A stretch of 64,000 bases of DNA. It comes from Ancylothrix sp. D3o. Its GTDB lineage: Bacteria > Cyanobacteriota > Cyanobacteriia > Cyanobacteriales > Oscillatoriaceae. Shown piece after piece: positions 17,027 through 26,597 of this stretch (position 1 is its first letter; each line of letters begins with the position of its first letter). The translations under genes were made by a program, and so were the position numbers. The DNA lies in contig NZ_JAMXEX010000006.1 of the NCBI RefSeq assembly GCF_025370775.1, positions 186,001 to 250,000 of the forward strand, written 5' to 3'. The notes below the pieces were generated by a model. It made no database searches. It worked only from the letters and a program-made list of their open reading frames with translations, and was not told the DNA's origin.

Positions 17027-19123
17027 ATGAGTTATTGCATTAACCCCAACTGCCCCAAACCAGCCGACCCCCTCCATGACACCAATCGCATTTGCCGGCA
17101 TTGCGGTTCCCAGTTAGTCTTAGAAGGGCGCTATCGAGCATTGCGTCTTTTGGGAGAAGGCGGTTTTGCTAAAACCTACGAAGCCTCAGATTTTAAAAGC
17201 GAAAACAAAGTTTTAAAAGTTCTTTTACTCAACGAAAAAAAAGCCGTTTCTCTATTTAAAAAAGAAGCCGAAATTTTAATGCGCTTATCCGATCCGGGCA
17301 TCCCCAAAGTCCAAGCCGATGCCTATTTTACCTATTTGCCAAAACACGCGAGTTCTCCTTTGCATTGCTTGGTGATGGAAAAAATCAACGGGCAAAATTT
17401 AGAACAGTGGCTTTATAGCCGCAACTATCAACCTCTTTCTCAACTTGAAGCAATTAACTGGTTAAAACAATTGACGACAATTTTGCACCAAGTCCACGCC
17501 TCACAATTTTTTCACCGCGATATTAAACCGGCCAACATCATGCTACGTCCAAACGGCCAACTGGTACTCATTGATTTTGGTAGCGCCAGAGAAGTCACCG
17601 GCACTTATTTAGCAAAAATGGGTGTCGGGCAAAAAAACACAGTTATTGCTTCAAAAGGTTACACTCCCCCCGAACAAGATAGCGGTCATCCCGTACCGCA
17701 ATCTGATTTTTTTGCCTTGGGGAGAACGTTTGTTCATTTGCTGACCGGCTCGCCTCCTTTAGATTTTTATGACCATTTTAGCGATCAATTACGTTGGCAT
17801 AGTGCAGCCCCCCAAATTAGCCCAGAATTTGCTGATTTTATTGATAATTTAATGGCACGGTTGCCGGGGCACCGGCCTCCTAATACGGAGGTTATTTTGC
17901 AACGTTTAGCAGAAATTAACCGTCCCGTCACAAGATTGCCGGTGCAAAAGCAACGTAATTTTCGCTTTGATAAACTGCTGAAAGATAACGCCAAATGGGC
18001 AGCCGCCGGCGTGTTTGTTCTCGGCGGAAGTGCAACATTAGGAGCAATTTACACCTTTACCGACGGCCCCACCACTCCTCACCGGCTGCCGGTGTCTGCC
18101 AACACAATTAAAAGCCCAGAAACTCCCACTCTTCAGCCTAGCTACACTCGTGCCGCCATCACCAGTGTTAATCAAAGTGTTAATCAAAATGTAAGTAATG
18201 AAAAAAGGGTTTTAGCTACAACTTTGGCCGGTCATTCTTTGGATGTCCGATCCGTAGCCATTAGCCCAGATAATCGCATTTTAGTCAGTGGCAGTTTGGA
18301 CGGAACTATTAAAGTTTGGAATTTGCAAACCGGCCAAATAATTCGCACCTTAACCGCTCATTCAGAAGCCCAAGAATTAGTTGCCTCGGTAGCCATTAGT
18401 AGCGATGGAAAAACCTTAGTCAGCGGTAGTAATAGTTATGGCGGAACGATAAAAATCTGGAATTTAAGCAGCGGCGAATTATTAACGACATTGCCTAAAC
18501 AAGTCGATGGGGTTTCCGTAGTCGCTATCAGTCCCGACAGTAAAATCATTGCCAGCGGCAGCGAAGATATGACCGTAAAATTGTGGGACGCCGGCACCGG
18601 CACACAACTCGGCACACTTTATGGTCATGCTGGGCCGGTTCGGGCTATTGCTTTTAGTCCCGATGGTAAATTAATTGCCAGCAGCAGCGAAGATACAACC
18701 ATTAAGCTGTGGAATCGCAATAACAGCGAATTAATGGGAACGTTAGTCGGACATACGGGAAACGTTCATTCGATTGCTTTTACACCAGACGGACAAACTC
18801 TGGCATCCGCTTCAGCAGATAATACCATTAAACTCTGGAATCTTCGCACCGGCTGCACGATTACCCAACGTTGTTATGCCACCACGACTTTATCGAGTCA
18901 TTCAGGCACTCTTTACTCAATAGCCTTTAGTCCCGACGGCCAAATTTTAGCTGGCGGTGGTTTGGCCGGTCGAGTTAGTTTGTGGAATATCAATTCAGGC
19001 GAATTATTGCAAACACTTGCGGGGCATTCTCGGTGGGTGGAATCAGTCTTTTTCAGTCCCGACGGCAAAATTTTAGCAAGCGGCAGTGGAGACTCGACCG
19101 TAAAAATTTGGCAAGTTCCCTAA
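17027..19123 (+). CDS. Ser/Thr protein kinase with zinc ribbon and seven WD40 repeats
   Basis: 698 residues. A zinc ribbon opens the chain (Cys4, Cys9, Cys23, Cys26). The kinase domain, about 32-290, shows GEGGFAKTYEA, the VLKVLL lysine strand, HRDIKPANIM with catalytic Asp165, DFGSARE and GYTPPEQ, so it should be active. One membrane helix (WAAAGVFVLGGSATLGAIY, about 325-345) separates it from seven WD40 repeats, about 395-698, each ending in the I/VKLW or VKIW signature; repeats 2, 3 and 6 are least regular. The WD40 propeller should lie outside the cytoplasm and may be the sensory or docking part. The fusion is common in filamentous cyanobacteria; substrates are unknown. Confidence 0.95.
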   Translation: MSYCINPNCPKPADPLHDTNRICRHCGSQLVLEGRYRALRLLGEGGFAKTYEASDFKSENKVLKVLLLNEKKAVSLFKKEAEILMRLSDPGIPKVQADAYFTYLPKHASSPLHCLVMEKINGQNLEQWLYSRNYQPLSQLEAINWLKQLTTILHQVHASQFFHRDIKPANIMLRPNGQLVLIDFGSAREVTGTYLAKMGVGQKNTVIASKGYTPPEQDSGHPVPQSDFFALGRTFVHLLTGSPPLDFYDHFSDQLRWHSAAPQISPEFADFIDNLMARLPGHRPPNTEVILQRLAEINRPVTRLPVQKQRNFRFDKLLKDNAKWAAAGVFVLGGSATLGAIYTFTDGPTTPHRLPVSANTIKSPETPTLQPSYTRAAITSVNQSVNQNVSNEKRVLATTLAGHSLDVRSVAISPDNRILVSGSLDGTIKVWNLQTGQIIRTLTAHSEAQELVASVAISSDGKTLVSGSNSYGGTIKIWNLSSGELLTTLPKQVDGVSVVAISPDSKIIASGSEDMTVKLWDAGTGTQLGTLYGHAGPVRAIAFSPDGKLIASSSEDTTIKLWNRNNSELMGTLVGHTGNVHSIAFTPDGQTLASASADNTIKLWNLRTGCTITQRCYATTTLSSHSGTLYSIAFSPDGQILAGGGLAGRVSLWNINSGELLQTLAGHSRWVESVFFSPDGKILASGSGDSTVKIWQVP

Positions 19124-19173
19124 AACCTCATACCAAACCTCACCCTAAAAAATAACCTATCTGCATCCATCTG

Positions 19174-19200
19174 TAGTGGGGCGGGCATCCTGCCTGCCTA
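19174..19200. repeat. GGCAGGATGCC-family palindrome
   Basis: TAGTGGGGCGGGCATCCTGCC carries the same core as 2743-2758 and, in reverse orientation, 24,972-24,996. It lies between convergent genes. Confidence 0.55.
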
Positions 19201-19349
19201 AAGGCTGCGGTTAAAAAAATAAACCCGTAACCGGATGCTATCAAAAGTCATTTAACAAAAAACCCCACCTCTGCCCTCCCCTTGTCCGGGGAAGAAAACC
19301 GAGAAGGCGAGGGGGGTGAGAAAAGATACATTGGAGCAATAACAAAATG

Positions 19350-20648
19350 TTACTGTGCAGCCATCGGCGGAGAATTGATAAGCTTAGCTTGCAGCACTTG
19401 CACAGCACGGCTGTAACAGGGGTCTTGCTGAGAGGCCACCCAATTCGGGTTAGCCACAAGTTTTTGTTTTTGCTCATCGTTGAGATCAACCTTAATATCA
19501 GGCGTGATGCCTTTGTGGTTGATATCCGTACCTTTAGGAGTGTAATAGTGAGCAATAGTTACAGCTAAACCCGAACCGTCGGAAAGCGAGTGAACTGACT
19601 GCACCAAGGCTTTACCAAAAGTTTGAGTGCCAATAATCGTAGCGCGACCGTTATCTTGGAGAGCACCAGATAAAATTTCGCTTGCTGAGGCGGAGTTGCC
19701 ATCAACCAAAACGGCGAGAGGGAGTTTTGTTAAAGCGGTGCGGTTGTTGGTTAGTTCTTCATCGTGGCCGGCGCGGTCAACGGTTTTGACAATTGAGCCT
19801 TTATCCATCCACATCCGGGCAATATCCACACTCGCATAGAGTAAGCCGCCTGGGTTGCCGCGCAAGTCTAACACAAACGCATCAACTTTTTTGTTATTCA
19901 AATCTTCGATGGCTCTCTGCATTTGTTCAGCGGCGTGACTGCTGAATTCTTGCAAGCGAATATAACCAACGCGAGTTTTTCCTTCTTGTTTGACGCTGTG
20001 GCGAACTGCCATCAGTTCAATTCGCGCCCGTGTCATAGTGACATCAAAAGTGCCTTTGCCATCGCGCTCAATTTTCAAGGTGACTTCGGTTCCCACTTGG
20101 CCCCGGATCAGCTTTGCAGCTTCTTCTACGGTCATGCCTTTGGTCGGTTTACCGTCAATTGATACAATCTTATCTGCTACTTGCAAACCAGCTTTGATGG
20201 CGGGGGAATTCTCGATAGGTTCCACCACTTTGATAACTTTGGTGTTTTTATCTTCTTCGAGGCGCAACCCCACTCCCGAAAGTTCGCCAGAGGTTTGGCT
20301 AGTTAAAGCTTCATACTGTTCGGGGTCCATGAAGCGAGTGTAGGGATCGCCCAGTTGCTCTAAAGCACCTTTGAGGGCAGTATATGCTTCTTCACGAGAG
20401 CTATATTCTTTGCCCAGCAATTTTTGCCGGACTTGCTGCCAGTTAACTTTATTAAATGTACCGTCTACATATTCGCGGTTAACAATTTGCCAAGCTTCAT
20501 CTAAAACCGCTTTGGGGCTGTCTTGCAGGGCTGCACGGACAGACGTGCTTAACCCAGGAACAAATAATGACAAGGTAGCCGTTGCTGCGATAGCGCCTCC
20601 AAATAGTGCTATTTGTGGCGGTAAGAAGCGTTTTGGGGATAAGTTCAT
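19350..20648 (-). CDS. Carboxyl-terminal processing protease (S41 family)
   Basis: 432 residues from the ATG at 20648; a TTG 39 bases upstream would add 13. The N-terminus (PPQIALFGGAIAATATLSLF) is a signal peptide, so the enzyme should act in the lumen or periplasm. CTP proteases include the enzyme that trims the D1 precursor of photosystem II. Order: N-terminal helical part, PDZ domain with GVGLRLEEDK and GLQVADKIVSIDGKP (about 120-210), then the S41 core with the Ser/Lys dyad in NSASASEIL (Ser321) and GTQTFGKALVQ (Lys346), 25 apart as in Prc. Which of CtpA, CtpB or CtpC it is cannot be settled here; the N-terminal part looks more CtpB/CtpC-like. Confidence 0.92.
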   Translation of the reverse strand: MNLSPKRFLPPQIALFGGAIAATATLSLFVPGLSTSVRAALQDSPKAVLDEAWQIVNREYVDGTFNKVNWQQVRQKLLGKEYSSREEAYTALKGALEQLGDPYTRFMDPEQYEALTSQTSGELSGVGLRLEEDKNTKVIKVVEPIENSPAIKAGLQVADKIVSIDGKPTKGMTVEEAAKLIRGQVGTEVTLKIERDGKGTFDVTMTRARIELMAVRHSVKQEGKTRVGYIRLQEFSSHAAEQMQRAIEDLNNKKVDAFVLDLRGNPGGLLYASVDIARMWMDKGSIVKTVDRAGHDEELTNNRTALTKLPLAVLVDGNSASASEILSGALQDNGRATIIGTQTFGKALVQSVHSLSDGSGLAVTIAHYYTPKGTDINHKGITPDIKVDLNDEQKQKLVANPNWVASQQDPCYSRAVQVLQAKLINSPPMAAQ

Positions 20649-20687
20649 CTTGAGTTGGCTTTTTCGGGATAGAGTTCTATAAATCAA

Positions 20688-21102
20688 GCCGCTTGAACAG
20701 CGGTATGCTTTGGGATATCCTTCAGAGATTCCTTTGCTACTTCCGGTGCAGCGACTTCAAAGACTTACAAACATGGCAGCAGGTGCGCGGTGGCAACTTT
20801 TGCCCAAAGGCTGGTGGTTTTAGTATTCCCCTTCTGTGAGACGCCCTAAACAACTGGTTATAAAATAATATTCCAGCTATCAAGGAAACCCAGCTATGTT
20901 TTGTGACAGTTTCAAAGGGTGTCCTCATTGAGGTTATAGATGAATCTGGCACGTTGGGGATGACAAGCGCGAGTTATTTTAGTAAGGTTTTAGCCTATTA
21001 AAGCGCCAAGTCTGATTTTTAACTCCCTAAAAACTTTATGGTTATAGTTTAGCTAAAATCTTTTTTAAAACAAGTTGTTTGCAATAAATTTGCGAGGCGG
21101 CT
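20688..21102. other. Divergent spacer between ctp and 21103
   Basis: A 71-codon minus-strand frame at 20,737-20,952 has no family resemblance and no ribosome site. The last 100 bases are A/T-rich and should hold the promoter of the 21103-22582 pair. Confidence 0.35.
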
Positions 21103-21906
21103 GTGCAACAAAGATCAAAAGCAACTTCTTTCCAGCCTTGGCCACTGCTGTTAAATTTGGCAATCGCGGCGCTGGCTTTGGCTGGAACTATTGGTTTACA
21201 ATCACTTCAGCTAAGGCCAAACCTCGGACGCCCTCTTAATTTTTCTTCGGCTGAACGGCAAGAGGCATTAAGGCTGAAATTGATTGAGCGTTTGCCCACC
21301 TTGGGTTACGATAATTTAATTGCCAACTGGGCTTTTTTAAGTTTACTGCAATATTATGGCGATGATGAAGCCCGCGAAGTTACTGGTTATACTCTCAACG
21401 CCAATTATTTTGATCTGATTACTAAACGTGACCCGCGTTTTGTAGAAATTTATCCTTATCTTTCCACCGGCGTGTCTTTTTATTTGGGAAACCCTCAGCT
21501 TGCTGTTGAATATATGACGCGAGGAACCAATGTTCTCTCGCCACAACTTCACCCTTATGCTTTTTTGGTTTGGCGTTATAAAGGTCTTGATCAACTGTTA
21601 CTGATAGGTGATACTCAAGCTTCGATTCGCTCTCACGAAATGGCTGCTAAATGGGCGCAAAAAAGTGAGCCAGAACTTTCGCAAATGTATCGACAAACGG
21701 CAGAATTTCTTAAACAAGACCCCGACAGCACTGTGATCCGGTTTCGCTCTTGGGTGGATGTTTATCTGAATGCAGTTGATGCAAAAGTTAAAAAACGCGC
21801 TGAACAAGAAATCGTGAAACTGGGGGGAAAAATAGAGCGTAATGAAAAAGGAGAAGAATTTTTTATTGTCCCACAAGATAAACCGGCTTCTTCTAAAAAA
21901 CCGTAA
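21103..21906 (+). CDS. Conserved cyanobacterial protein with N-terminal membrane anchor
   Basis: 267 residues from a GTG. One membrane helix at about 12-32 (WPLLLNLAIAALALAGTIGL) is followed by a helical soluble part with TPR-like character (NANYFDLITKRDPRFVEIYP, GNPQLAVEYMTRGTNVL, SIRSHEMAAKWAQKS). The end is basic and polar. I know no function. It overlaps the next gene by 65 bases, so the two are translated from one message and probably act together, perhaps at the cytoplasmic membrane. Confidence 0.82.
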   Translation: MQQRSKATSFQPWPLLLNLAIAALALAGTIGLQSLQLRPNLGRPLNFSSAERQEALRLKLIERLPTLGYDNLIANWAFLSLLQYYGDDEAREVTGYTLNANYFDLITKRDPRFVEIYPYLSTGVSFYLGNPQLAVEYMTRGTNVLSPQLHPYAFLVWRYKGLDQLLLIGDTQASIRSHEMAAKWAQKSEPELSQMYRQTAEFLKQDPDSTVIRFRSWVDVYLNAVDAKVKKRAEQEIVKLGGKIERNEKGEEFFIVPQDKPASSKKP

Positions 21907-22582
21907 ATTTTTGGCTTCTCTTCTCAATAACTCCAAGTTGAGGCGTTTTTTGGTTTATGGTTTGCTGATTTTTTTTGTAGCCGGTGCGTTGATAACCGGC
22001 CAATGGTTGCTGAAGGTTCACTCTGTTTTACAAAAATCCGCCTCGGAGCCGGTGAGTGCTATTTTAGTTTTAGGTGGAAGCATTCAGAGGGAAATTTACG
22101 CGGCTGAACTTGCAAAAACTAATCCCAAAATCCCCATTTTGATTTCCCAAGGTTCTGCTGATCCTTGTATCTGGTTGCTTTTTCAACGTGCCGGTGCTCC
22201 TCTTGATCAAGTTTTGCTAGAAAAATGCGCTCATTCAACCTTTGATAATTTTAAATTTTCTCTGCCTATTTTACAATCGTGGCAAGTCAAAAAAGTTAAA
22301 GTAATTACCTCCCCTTCTCATCTTCCTCGCGCTCAATGGTTAGCACAAATTATGTTAGGAAGTCATGGCATTTGGGTAGATATAGAACTTGCTCAACAAA
22401 AAGGTATGCCCGGAAACCGAGAATTTTGGCTAAAAACAAGTTTAGATTTAATTCGCGCTACAGTTTGGGTTTTTCTTAGTCAGTTTAATTTGCCGGAATG
22501 TTCTAATGTAATTCCTCTATCATCCGTCGATATTCAAACTTGGCACCCCGACAGTTTCAAATGCGAAAAGTATATTTTTTAA
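21842..22582 (+). CDS. YdcF/SanA-like DUF218 membrane protein
   Basis: 246 residues. A basic N-terminus, one membrane helix at about 37-57 (FLVYGLLIFFVAGALITGQWLL), then the DUF218 core: AILVLGGSIQREIYAAELAK, ILISQGSADP, LEKCAHSTFDNFKFSLPIL and VKVITSPSHLPRAQWLAQ are its strand and ligand-loop motifs. Family members (YdcF, SanA, ElyC) act in envelope biogenesis, several with unknown chemistry. The start overlaps the upstream gene by 65 bases; no later start keeps the membrane helix intact. Its last four bases overlap the convergent recJ. Confidence 0.85.
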   Translation: MKKEKNFLLSHKINRLLLKNRKFLASLLNNSKLRRFLVYGLLIFFVAGALITGQWLLKVHSVLQKSASEPVSAILVLGGSIQREIYAAELAKTNPKIPILISQGSADPCIWLLFQRAGAPLDQVLLEKCAHSTFDNFKFSLPILQSWQVKKVKVITSPSHLPRAQWLAQIMLGSHGIWVDIELAQQKGMPGNREFWLKTSLDLIRATVWVFLSQFNLPECSNVIPLSSVDIQTWHPDSFKCEKYIF

Positions 22583-24948
22583 TTAGTGGGTGTCGTCCAC
22601 CCAACTGCTTGAATTGTGGACACCGGCACCTGATAAAAATATTGTCTGCGAAATTCCTCTTCTTTGATGCCGGCAAAAAATTTATCGAGATGAGAATAAA
22701 TTTCTGTTTCATTTGTTTCGCTAAGGGTGGGTTTACAATCAATTTCTGAGACTTCCCCAGATGTAGATACCCAGTCCGCTACTCTGCAACGAATCAGCAA
22801 ATTTTCCTCAGCTAAAATTATCTCAAAACCCATTTTTTCTAAACTTTGTAAACCTAAATATAAGGCATAATTACTAATACCTAATTTCTGCGCTAATTGA
22901 GTACGGCTAACTGATTTGCCAACTCGGCTAAGATATTTCGCCACCCCTACCAACTCTTGCCAAACTTGACTGGGTTGCAATTTTGGCGGACGTGAATAAG
23001 CAAGGGCTAATTTTTGCTCGTCTCTTTGGGCACACCGGCACCAATATTGCAACTCATCCCAACTTTTCGGGCAATCTTCAACAAAAACACAATCAGAAAG
23101 CGCTTCTTTTGCCTGCAAATTTGAACGTAAATCAATAATCCAATCGCCTTGAGTTGGAATGTGAAAATCAGTAGCTTCTTGACTAATTCGCAAAGCAATA
23201 ATTCGCACCTCATACCGGCCTTTAAAGGCATTATAATCTAACTCGACAATGGCATCACACCGGCCCGTCGGTATTTCCTCTTTATAATGTCCCCACCATA
23301 AACCCGGAAATCCCTTTTGCGTTGAATTATCCCAAATTTCAAACTCAGTCTTGATATATTGAATTTTTCGCCCTTTTGTGTCTTGAATATTTTTATGCCA
23401 GACTTTTTCAAACCAGCAGTTTTGTATAAAAAGTTTCGGCGCCGGGTTCCCCATCCCGCAAGGTTCAAGTAATTTCAACTCCCGAAACAAAGGCTGTCCC
23501 AATTCTGCCACCGAAATTATTAAATCAGCCTTAATCACCGGCCCACTTAAACTGCCCTGTTGTCGTAATTGCCGGTTAATTCCTTCTCGAAATAACGGAA
23601 TATTTTCCACCGGCAAACTCAACCCAGCCGCAAAGGGATGACCGCCAAATTTGTGTAATAAATATGCTTGTTCTTTCACCAATTGATACAAATCAACATC
23701 ATTTACAGAACGTGCCGAACCTCTGGCTAGAGATTGATTAGATTCGCTATTGGCAGAATTTTCTGTGCTTAATAAAACTGTTGGTTTTCCGTATTCTTGG
23801 GCAATTTGACCGGCCACCAATCCCAACACTCCCGCCGGCCATTGGGGGTCATCTAAAACAATAACAGAAGTCGTTGATAAATCGATTTTTTCTAATTGTT
23901 TTTTCACCGAAAATAATACATCTTTTTGCAAAGATTGCCGGCGGGCATTTGCTATTTCTGCTAATTCTGCTAATTCTCGGCAGCGTTTAGCATCATTTGA
24001 AGTCAGCAATTCTACACAAAAAGACGCATCGCCATGAATGCGACTTACAGCATTAATTCTTGGCCCAATTCCAAAGGAAATATCTGTGGGCCGGTCGCCA
24101 TTTTTTTGACATAATTCTAATAAACAACCTACCCCCGGACGAGTGGGATTTTTTGTTTGTTTTTGTAATTGTTGAATTCCAATTTGTGCTAAATACCGGC
24201 AATCTCCCGAAAGTTGCACTAAATCCGCAATTAATCCAATGGCAACTAAATCGTGTAAATTTTCTAAAGGTTTTTGGGGAACGTTTGGCAAAGTTAAATA
24301 CAATGCTTCTATGAGTTTATAAGCTACCGCTACGCCAGAAAGGTTTGCTAAGGGATGATTGCTATCTAAATAACGAGGATTGATAATGGCGATTACTTCG
24401 GGCCGGTTTTCTGGCAAGGTATGATGATCTGTAATAATAATATCCATGCCTCTTTGTTTGGCATATTCTATTTCATCAAGGTTTGTGCTGCCGGTGTCGC
24501 AGGTGATAATTAAACTAATGTTATTTTCTGCAAGTTTGTCTATTCCTTGCCGGTTTAGTCCGTGCGATTCTATAAGCCGGTTGGGGATATAATAAGTTAG
24601 GTTTTCTTGGGAGAAAAATTGACTTAATCCATCCCATAAGACTGAGGTTGATGTTACTCCATCTGCATCAAAGTCTCCCCAAATTGCTATTTTTTCTCGG
24701 CTATTTATTGCTTTTAATATTCTTTGAATGGCTGTTTGCATTTCTTGGCCAAATTCAAAGGGGCTGGCCGGTTGGTATTTTGTATGATTGAGATAGCCAG
24801 GGAGGTTTTTGGGTTCGGTTATTCCGCGTTGCCATAATAATTGTGCCGCGTAGTGGCCGGGGATTTCTGGGGCAATTTCGCGGATAGTTTGGATTAACCA
24901 GGCGGGGGGTTGCGTGGGGGGTTGTATTTGCCAGAGGGGTGTGATCAT
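22579..24948 (-). CDS. recJ: Single-stranded-DNA-specific exonuclease RecJ
   Basis: A 789-residue 5'-3' exonuclease of recombination and mismatch repair. DHH-family motifs are visible: GDFDADGVTSTS near residue 95, CDTGSTN, ITDHHTLPE near 175, and GVAVAYKL. The DHHA1 part shows GIGPRINAVSRI and, later, KFGGHPFAAGLSL. An OB-like segment and a C-terminal extension of over 200 residues follow, containing a winged-helix-like stretch (RTQLAQKLGISNYALYLGL); such extensions are usual in cyanobacterial RecJ. All metal-binding Asp/His motifs are intact. The 3' end overlaps the DUF218 gene by four bases. Confidence 0.95.
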   Translation of the reverse strand: MITPLWQIQPPTQPPAWLIQTIREIAPEIPGHYAAQLLWQRGITEPKNLPGYLNHTKYQPASPFEFGQEMQTAIQRILKAINSREKIAIWGDFDADGVTSTSVLWDGLSQFFSQENLTYYIPNRLIESHGLNRQGIDKLAENNISLIITCDTGSTNLDEIEYAKQRGMDIIITDHHTLPENRPEVIAIINPRYLDSNHPLANLSGVAVAYKLIEALYLTLPNVPQKPLENLHDLVAIGLIADLVQLSGDCRYLAQIGIQQLQKQTKNPTRPGVGCLLELCQKNGDRPTDISFGIGPRINAVSRIHGDASFCVELLTSNDAKRCRELAELAEIANARRQSLQKDVLFSVKKQLEKIDLSTTSVIVLDDPQWPAGVLGLVAGQIAQEYGKPTVLLSTENSANSESNQSLARGSARSVNDVDLYQLVKEQAYLLHKFGGHPFAAGLSLPVENIPLFREGINRQLRQQGSLSGPVIKADLIISVAELGQPLFRELKLLEPCGMGNPAPKLFIQNCWFEKVWHKNIQDTKGRKIQYIKTEFEIWDNSTQKGFPGLWWGHYKEEIPTGRCDAIVELDYNAFKGRYEVRIIALRISQEATDFHIPTQGDWIIDLRSNLQAKEALSDCVFVEDCPKSWDELQYWCRCAQRDEQKLALAYSRPPKLQPSQVWQELVGVAKYLSRVGKSVSRTQLAQKLGISNYALYLGLQSLEKMGFEIILAEENLLIRCRVADWVSTSGEVSEIDCKPTLSETNETEIYSHLDKFFAGIKEEEFRRQYFYQVPVSTIQAVGWTTPTN

Positions 24949-24971
24949 GGGTTTTATTTAACCGCAGATGT

Positions 24972-24996
24972 AAGGCAGGCAGGATGCCTGCCCCAC
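24972..24996. repeat. GGCAGGATGCC-family palindrome, inverted copy
   Basis: AAGGCAGGCAGGATGCCTGC followed by CCCACT is the reverse of the 19,174 copy. It lies between divergent recJ and chlP. Confidence 0.55.
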
Positions 24997-25212
24997 TAAA
25001 TGGGATGGGTTTTCGGTGGGGATGCGGGGGGGTGGGATATTGGGTTTGGGGATGAGTAAATATACTCAGGCCGGCAAGCGATGTGAAGGTTTGTTACACG
25101 CAGTGTTAAGCTGTGTTGCAAATTTGGTGTTTTTTAGGGTGATCTGGTTCCGCAAAGAAAGAGTCCGTGATAACATCTCTGCTTGTAATCGTAAGCGATT
25201 AGGAGTAAACCT

Positions 25213-26433
25213 TTGGTGTTACGGGTTGCTGTTGTTGGCTCAGGGCCAGCTGGTTCGTCTGCCGCTGAAACTCTGGCAAAAGCTGGAATCGAAACTTATC
25301 TGATTGAGCGCAAGCTGGACAACGCCAAACCCTGTGGCGGTGCTATCCCTCTGTGCATGGTAAGTGAATTTGACCTTCCTCCAGAAATTATCGACCGGCG
25401 TGTGAGACAAATGAAGATGATCTCGCCGTCTAATGTCGAGGTTGATATCAAATTAGAAAAACAAGAAGAATATATCGGAATGTGCCGGCGGGAAGTCTTA
25501 GATGGTTTCCTCCGCAATCGTGCCGCCAAATGTGGGGCAAAATTAATAAATGGGACTGTTCATAAACTAGAGATTCCCTCAAATAACACCAACCCCTATA
25601 CTCTGCACTATGCAGATCACTCCAATGGCAGTTTGGAAGGTGTAGCAAAAACTCTGCAAGTTGATATGGTGATCGGCGCGGATGGTGCTAACTCCCGCGT
25701 TGCTAAGGCCATTGATGCGGGGGATTATAATTATGCGATTGCTTTCCAAGAACGCATTCGCTTGCCAGAAGATAAAATGGCGTTTTATGAAAATTTGGCT
25801 GAAATGTATGTCGGTAATGACGTTTCACCAGATTTTTATGCCTGGGTTTTCCCTAAATATGACCACGTTGCTGTCGGCACCGGCACAATGAAGGTTAATA
25901 AGGCGATTATTAAAGATTTGCAGGCTGGGATTCGTGCCCGCGCTGCGAAAAAATTGGCCGGTGGTAAAATTATCAAAGTTGAAGCTCACCCCATCCCAGA
26001 ACATCCACGTCCGCGTCGCGTTGTCGGACGGGTGGCGCTGGTTGGTGATGCTGCTGGCTATGTTACCAAGTCTTCCGGTGAAGGTATTTATTTCGCCGCT
26101 AAGTCTGGCCGGATGTGCGCTGAAACAATTGTGGAAATTTCTAACAATGGGGCGCGTATTCCTAGTGAGGATGAACTCAAGCTTTATCTGAAGCGCTGGG
26201 ATAAGAAATACGGTCTCACTTATAAGGTGTTAGATATTCTGCAAAACGTCTTCTACCGCTCGGATGCAACGCGGGAAGCTTTTGTGGAAATGTGTGCGGA
26301 TTTGGATGTGCAGCGTCTCACGTTTGATAGCTATCTATACAAAACGGTGGTGCCGGCTAATCCTTTGGTGCAGTTGAAAATTACTGCTAAAACAATTGGT
26401 AGTTTGTTACGCGGTAATGCTCTTGCTCCCTAA
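25213..26433 (+). CDS. chlP: Geranylgeranyl reductase (geranylgeranyl-chlorophyll/diphosphate)
   Basis: A 406-residue FAD enzyme that reduces geranylgeranyl to phytyl for chlorophyll a, tocopherol and phylloquinone. The dinucleotide-binding motif VAVVGSGPAGSSAAETLAKAG is N-terminal, with IERK and KPCGGAIPLCM next. The second FAD motif RVALVGDAAGYVTKSSGEGI lies near residue 270. Length and sequence match the family throughout. Translation begins at TTG (25213) or GTG (25216) behind AGGAG; the TTG spacing is slightly better. It is monocistronic with a strong terminator. Confidence 0.96.
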   Translation: MVLRVAVVGSGPAGSSAAETLAKAGIETYLIERKLDNAKPCGGAIPLCMVSEFDLPPEIIDRRVRQMKMISPSNVEVDIKLEKQEEYIGMCRREVLDGFLRNRAAKCGAKLINGTVHKLEIPSNNTNPYTLHYADHSNGSLEGVAKTLQVDMVIGADGANSRVAKAIDAGDYNYAIAFQERIRLPEDKMAFYENLAEMYVGNDVSPDFYAWVFPKYDHVAVGTGTMKVNKAIIKDLQAGIRARAAKKLAGGKIIKVEAHPIPEHPRPRRVVGRVALVGDAAGYVTKSSGEGIYFAAKSGRMCAETIVEISNNGARIPSEDELKLYLKRWDKKYGLTYKVLDILQNVFYRSDATREAFVEMCADLDVQRLTFDSYLYKTVVPANPLVQLKITAKTIGSLLRGNALAP

Positions 26434-26455
26434 TTGTTTGGTTTGAAACACTTAT

Positions 26456-26497
26456 ATTTCGTTCCTGGGGTTGTCTCTGGGAACGAAATAATTTTTT
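26456..26497 (+). terminator. Terminator of chlP
   Basis: A perfect ten-base stem ATTTCGTTCC/GGAACGAAAT around a 14-base loop, followed by AATTTTTT. Confidence 0.9.
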
Positions 26498-26498
26498 A

Positions 26499-26560
26499 AC
26501 CGCAGATTAACGCAGATTAACGCAGATGTACGCTGATTTTTTATCTTTGTGCATCTGCGG
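26499..26560. repeat. CGCAGATTAA repeat element with terminal palindrome
   Basis: Three tandem CGCAGAT units (26501-26527), then CGCTGATTTTTTATC. Outer arms CCGCAGAT (26500-26507) and ATCTGCGG (26553-26560) are perfect inverted repeats. This type is common between cyanobacterial genes; ACCGCAGAT also opens the 24,961 element. Confidence 0.6.
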
Positions 26561-26597
26561 CTTTATTTGTTTTAGGGCCGGTACGGTTAAACTACAG

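Noticed and set aside
16768-17043. 91-codon plus-strand frame before the WD40 kinase
   Set aside because: Overlaps the kinase start in another frame and lacks a ribosome site; probably leader DNA.
20737-20952. 71-codon minus-strand frame upstream of the ctp gene
   Set aside because: No initiation signal and no resemblance to a family; it would lie in the ctp promoter region.
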